Assembly: GCF_007858475.1 (NCBI RefSeq)
Contig: NZ_VIGX01000001.1
Coordinates: 124,001 to 188,000 of the forward strand
Direction of reading: 5' to 3'
Source of the DNA: Tsukamurella conjunctivitidis
Lineage (GTDB): Bacteria > Actinomycetota > Actinomycetes > Mycobacteriales > Mycobacteriaceae
DNA: 64,000 nucleotides
Below, in pieces: positions 61,235 through 64,000 of the stretch. A model generated the notes under the pieces. It did not search any database. It saw nothing but the letters and a program-made list of their open reading frames with translations, and was not told the origin of the DNA. A program made the translations under genes and the position numbers. Numbering within the stretch: the stretch's first letter is position 1; every line of letters starts with the position of its first letter.

Positions 61235-62394
61235 CCGATCTCGCGCCCGGCGCGTACATCCTCGACGCGGTGCGCACGCCCACCGGCAAGCGCGGCGGAT
61301 CACTGGCGACGGTGCACTCCGCCGACCTCGGAGCCCACGTCCTGCGCGCCTCGGTCCTCCGCTCGGGCGTCGACCCGGAGCTCGTCGACGACGTCATCAT
61401 GGGCTGCTGCGACACCATCGGACCGCAGTCGGGCAACATCGCCCGCACTTCGTGGCTCGCCGCGGGCCTGCCCGAGCAGGTGCCCGGCGTCACCGTCGAC
61501 CGGCAGTGCGGATCCAGTCAACAATCGGTGCACTTCGCCGCCCAGGCCGTGCTCTCGGGTACCGCGGACGCGGTGGTCGCTGCCGGCGTGCAGAACATGA
61601 GCGCGATCCCGATCAGTGCAGCCATGCTGGCCGGGCGCGAGTACGGCTTCGACGATCCGTTCTCCGGTTCGGTCGGGTGGCGCGAACGGTACGGCGACGT
61701 GGAGGTCTCGCAGTTCACCAGTGCCGACATGATCGCCACGAAGTGGGGCGTCTCCCGCACCCGGATGGAGGAGTTCGCGCTCGCCAGCCACGAGCGGGCG
61801 ATCGCCGCGACCGACTCCGGCAGGTTCGAAGCCGAGATCGCGCCGATCGACGGCTTCGCCGTCGATGAGACACCTCGCCGCGGAACCACTCTCGAGAAGA
61901 TGGCCGGGCTCGCCCCGCTCGCGGAGGGGTCCGCGATCACCGCGGCCGTGGCGAGTCAGATCGCCGACGGTGCCGCCGCCGTCATGGTCGCCTCCGCGGA
62001 CTTCGTGCAGCGGCACGGCCTCCGGCCACGCGCACGGATCCACCACATCTCCGTCCGTGCCGCGGACCCGGTGTGGATGCTCACCGGGCCTATCCCCGCG
62101 ACGCAGTACGCGCTGCAGAAGACGGGGCTCACCGTCGCCGACATCGACCTCTTCGAGTGCAACGAGGCCTTCGCCTCCGTGCCGCTGGCGTGGATGGATG
62201 AGCTGGGCATCCCGCACGAGAAGGTCAACGTGAACGGCGGCGGCATCGCCCTGGGGCACCCGCTGGGCGCTACCGGCGCGAAGCTCATGACGACACTGCT
62301 GCACGAGCTCGAGCGGCGAGACGGACGGTACGGCCTGCAGACGATGTGCGAGGGCGGCGGCACCGCCAACGTCACCATCATCGAACGACTCTGA
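61231..62394 (+). CDS. fadA6: Acetyl-CoA acetyltransferase/thiolase FadA6
   Basis: A 387-residue thiolase (386 in M. tuberculosis Rv3556c). Nucleophile Cys in VDRQCGSSQQSVHF (about residue 90), GGIALGHPLGATGAK with the active His (about 345), and MCEGGGTANVTIIE carrying the second Cys. It performs a thiolytic step late in ring C/D degradation. ATG 61231 follows GAGAAGGAGCAGTC and overlaps the kstR2 stop. It is last gene of fadE30-ipdF-kstR2-fadA6, with an intrinsic terminator about 100 bases on. Confidence 0.93.
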   Translation: MTDLAPGAYILDAVRTPTGKRGGSLATVHSADLGAHVLRASVLRSGVDPELVDDVIMGCCDTIGPQSGNIARTSWLAAGLPEQVPGVTVDRQCGSSQQSVHFAAQAVLSGTADAVVAAGVQNMSAIPISAAMLAGREYGFDDPFSGSVGWRERYGDVEVSQFTSADMIATKWGVSRTRMEEFALASHERAIAATDSGRFEAEIAPIDGFAVDETPRRGTTLEKMAGLAPLAEGSAITAAVASQIADGAAAVMVASADFVQRHGLRPRARIHHISVRAADPVWMLTGPIPATQYALQKTGLTVADIDLFECNEAFASVPLAWMDELGIPHEKVNVNGGGIALGHPLGATGAKLMTTLLHELERRDGRYGLQTMCEGGGTANVTIIERL

Positions 62395-62808
62395 TCGCAC
62401 GTTCCCGCGGAGCTGCGTGACGGCTTCGCCGCGCCGGGAACGACGTCCTTGAGCTGTGCCGATGAACAACTTCACCAATGTAGAATATTGAATGCTGAGG
62501 CAGGGATCGAACGACCCTGCCTCAGTATTTGTTTTGACACATCATAATGTGCACTCGCACCGACGCTCCGTTGTGCGCCACATAAGTTATTGATTCTTCT
62601 CCAGGGTGGATGTCGATATCTCCAGGTGGAGAGCCTTGACGGTCTTCCGCGGAGGGTGCGCCTGAAGGGGGTGGTTGAGCGGCCCGAGGAGTCGGACTGT
62701 GTTCTGAGTCGCAAATTCGGAGCCGATCCACGATTCGACTTGGCAAATTCTCAGCGACATGCTTTCCTTTGCATACTCAATGGAGATCGTGGATAGAGGA
62801 GTCGAAGA
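62395..62808. other. Intergenic region fadA6 / porin with AT-rich leader
   Basis: 414 bases without a credible gene. It starts GC-rich, then holds the fadA6 terminator (62492-62528). After that it is clearly less GC-rich and coding-poor to the porin start. A possible porin promoter is CATACT at 62772-62777, about 30 bases before the GTG, with TTCTCA about 18 bases further up; evidence is weak. The open frames seen here are short and lack ribosome binding sites. Confidence 0.5.
62492..62528 (+). terminator. Intrinsic terminator after fadA6
   Basis: CTGAGGCAGGG (62495-62505) pairs with CCCTGCCTCAG (62515-62525), loop ATCGAACGA, plus three outer pairs (one G-U). It is followed by TTTGTTTT, a real T tract, unusual in this GC-rich genome. 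It ends the fadE30-ipdF-kstR2-fadA6 transcript. Confidence 0.9.
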
Positions 62809-63504
62809 GTGCGTCGAATCAAGATCGGCATGGCGGCTGCAGTCGTCGCGGCCTGCGCCGTTTCGGTGATGTCGGTGGGGACCGCCTCCGCGCAGATCAC
62901 CCCCCAGAACCCGTCGGGTCCGGTCAAGGGCGGCAAGCAGACGATCACGTCGAAGGAGGGGGTGAACGCGCAGATCGCGCTGTTCGACCTCAAGGCGAAG
63001 CTCTTCCCGCCGCTCGCCGGCGACAACAAGTCGCGCCTGGCGTACGTCGACGGCAAGGCCGAGGGCCTGATCACCAAGGCGCCCGGCGAGATCGAGGCGG
63101 CGACCGTCGAGGTCGGCTACGTCGTGGCGTGCGGTGTGAAGGACGGCGGCTTCGAGTCCTGGATCGGCTCGAACCAGTCCGTCAGCGGCGGCGTCGGCGT
63201 CGTCGGCGGCGCGCCCGGCCCGTTCGGCGCCGTGGGTGCCGGCGTGGGCGGCACCCTCGGCCTGAGCCAGAACCAGGTCATCAAGACCGCGCCGGGCGCC
63301 ATCGTCTTCCTGCCCGTGGGTAGCAAGACGATTCAGAAGCCCAAGCCCGGCGAGAGCTTCGGCGTCCGCTTCGGTGAGAAGCGCGTGAGCATCGAGGGCT
63401 GCATCGGCAGCGTCGACGCCGTCGCCTACTCGACGCTGACCGTCTCCTCGCGTGCTTTCGACGACATGAAGACCGTCTACAGCGAGGTCATGCGGTTCGC
63501 GTAG
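62809..63504 (+). CDS. MspA-family outer-membrane porin
   Basis: A 231-residue secreted protein. Signal peptide of about 28 residues (basic MRRIKIG, hydrophobic core, ending GTASA before QITPQ). The mature part matches MspA-type porins: KQTITSKEGVNAQIALFDLKAKLFPPLAGDNKSRLAYVDGKAEG, AATVEVGYVVACGV, a Gly-rich stretch and VSIEGCIGSVDAVAYSTLTVSS at the C-terminus. Two cysteines (in VACGV and EGCIG) could form a disulfide. It should oligomerise into a channel across the mycolic-acid outer membrane for small polar solutes. GTG 62809 follows AGAGGAG. It sits between fadA6 and the ipdC-like gene, which are close in the M. tuberculosis HIP cluster, so it looks inserted there. Confidence 0.92.
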   Translation: MRRIKIGMAAAVVAACAVSVMSVGTASAQITPQNPSGPVKGGKQTITSKEGVNAQIALFDLKAKLFPPLAGDNKSRLAYVDGKAEGLITKAPGEIEAATVEVGYVVACGVKDGGFESWIGSNQSVSGGVGVVGGAPGPFGAVGAGVGGTLGLSQNQVIKTAPGAIVFLPVGSKTIQKPKPGESFGVRFGEKRVSIEGCIGSVDAVAYSTLTVSSRAFDDMKTVYSEVMRFA

Positions 63505-63516
63505 CCCGCGATCCGA

Positions 63517-64000
63517 TCAGGACCGGAGGCCGGAGAGCGCGTCCACGCGTTCCTCGGCCTCCGCCACGATCCGCTCGATCAGTTCGGCCACCGTCGGCAG
63601 ATCGTCGATGATTCCGGCGACCTGGCCCGAGGCGAGCACGCCGGCGTCGGTGTTGCCTTCGACGAGGCCGGCGCGCAGCAACATCGGCGTGTTGGCCGAC
63701 ATCATGAGCTGGCTCCAGGTGCGGTCGCCGCCCTTCTTCAGCGCCAGCCCCTCGTTGATGAGCCCCTTCCAGGAGACGCCCGTGAGTGCCTGGAAACGCA
63801 CGGTGTTCAGGGCGGCGTGCGCCAATGTCGCAACGCCGTGCGAGCGTTCGAGGGCATCGACCAGTGCCGTCCGCAGGACGCGGTGAGGCATCCCGTCGAC
63901 CTTCGTGGTCACGACGGTGTCGCCGAGACCGCGCTGCAGGTACTCCGACTTCACCGATTCGGGCACCCGGCTGTCGCGGGTGAGCAGGAAGCGGGTACCC
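63517..64000 (-). CDS. ipdC: Nitronate monooxygenase-like protein, probably IpdC (5' part outside window)
   Basis: The C-terminal 160 residues of an FMN-binding TIM-barrel enzyme; the frame is open through the right window edge (reading RFLLTRDSRVPESVKSEYLQRG from there), so the start is missing. The segment HGVATLAHAALNTVRFQALTGVSWKGLINEGLALKKGGDRTWSQLMMSANTPMLLRAGLVEGNTDAGVLASGQVAGIIDDLP matches the 2-nitropropane dioxygenase/nitronate monooxygenase fold, and position beside fadA6 suggests IpdC (Rv3553), a flavin reductase-type step of the HIP pathway. It converges on the porin gene with a 12-base gap. If so, ipdA and ipdB probably lie just beyond the window. Confidence 0.78.
   Translation of the reverse strand, partial: GTRFLLTRDSRVPESVKSEYLQRGLGDTVVTTKVDGMPHRVLRTALVDALERSHGVATLAHAALNTVRFQALTGVSWKGLINEGLALKKGGDRTWSQLMMSANTPMLLRAGLVEGNTDAGVLASGQVAGIIDDLPTVAELIERIVAEAEERVDALSGLRS

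Noticed and set aside
62590-62796. 68-codon frame before the porin gene
   Set aside because: No ribosome binding site, no domain, and composition like non-coding leader DNA.

Overview
The window is about 70% GC chromosomal DNA from a mycolic-acid actinomycete (Mycobacteriales). Three things point there. An MspA-type outer-membrane porin lies near the right end. The left quarter keeps a Mycobacterium-like gene order: TadE-like secretion gene, DUF1998 helicase, cold-shock gene, Rv3647c-like gene, topA, membrane adenylate cyclase, DNA polymerase III delta-prime subunit. A nearly complete cholesterol/steroid degradation regulon of mycobacterial/rhodococcal type fills the right half. Tsukamurella or a close relative fits well, but the genus is an inference from gene content.

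Layout. 1-18 kb is housekeeping: a fused four-domain ABC exporter with asymmetric ATP sites, a frameshifted TPR gene, helicase, cspA, MarR with a membrane protein, topA, adenylate cyclase, holB and a Ser/Thr kinase with an extracellular sensor domain. 17.7-33 kb is accessory: a Baeyer-Villiger-type monooxygenase with a PucR regulator, a BASS transporter, a P450 and a TetR gene that carry the same operator over their start codons, an MFS transporter with a cytoplasmic molybdenum S/N-oxide reductase, tRNA-Thr(CGT), an iron-siderophore binding lipoprotein behind an IdeR box, an SPFH protein coupled to a ribbon-helix-helix protein behind a perfect 28-bp palindrome, and an Mce-associated protein.

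33-64 kb is steroid catabolism. Side-chain removal: a translationally coupled operon chsE1-chsE2 (fused into one gene), chsH2, chsH1, ltp2, with hsd4B nearby. Ring opening: kstD, kshA, a Cys-rich protein and kshB, followed by hsd4B. Ring A cleavage: hsaA, hsaD, hsaC, hsaB. Rings C/D (HIP pathway): fadD3, an echA, fadE31, fadE32 and fadE33 on the minus strand; fadE30, ipdF, kstR2 and fadA6 on the plus strand; and the 3' part of an ipdC-like gene cut by the window end. A ketosteroid isomerase, an F420-type LLM enzyme, a second KstD-like flavoprotein and an AhpD-like protein sit among them.

Regulation can be read from the sequence. Copies of the KstR motif TNNAACNNGTTNNA (exact or one mismatch) lie before the Mce-associated gene, in the chsE/LLM gap, before kstD, in the flavoprotein/hsaA gap and in the fadD3/fadE30 gap. 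The last gap also holds an exact KstR2 motif (AnCAAGnnCTTGnT) and a separate 28-bp perfect palindrome. kstR2 itself lies in the fadE30 operon, so it is probably autoregulated. kstR, mce4, cyp125, hsaEFG and ipdAB are not in this window.
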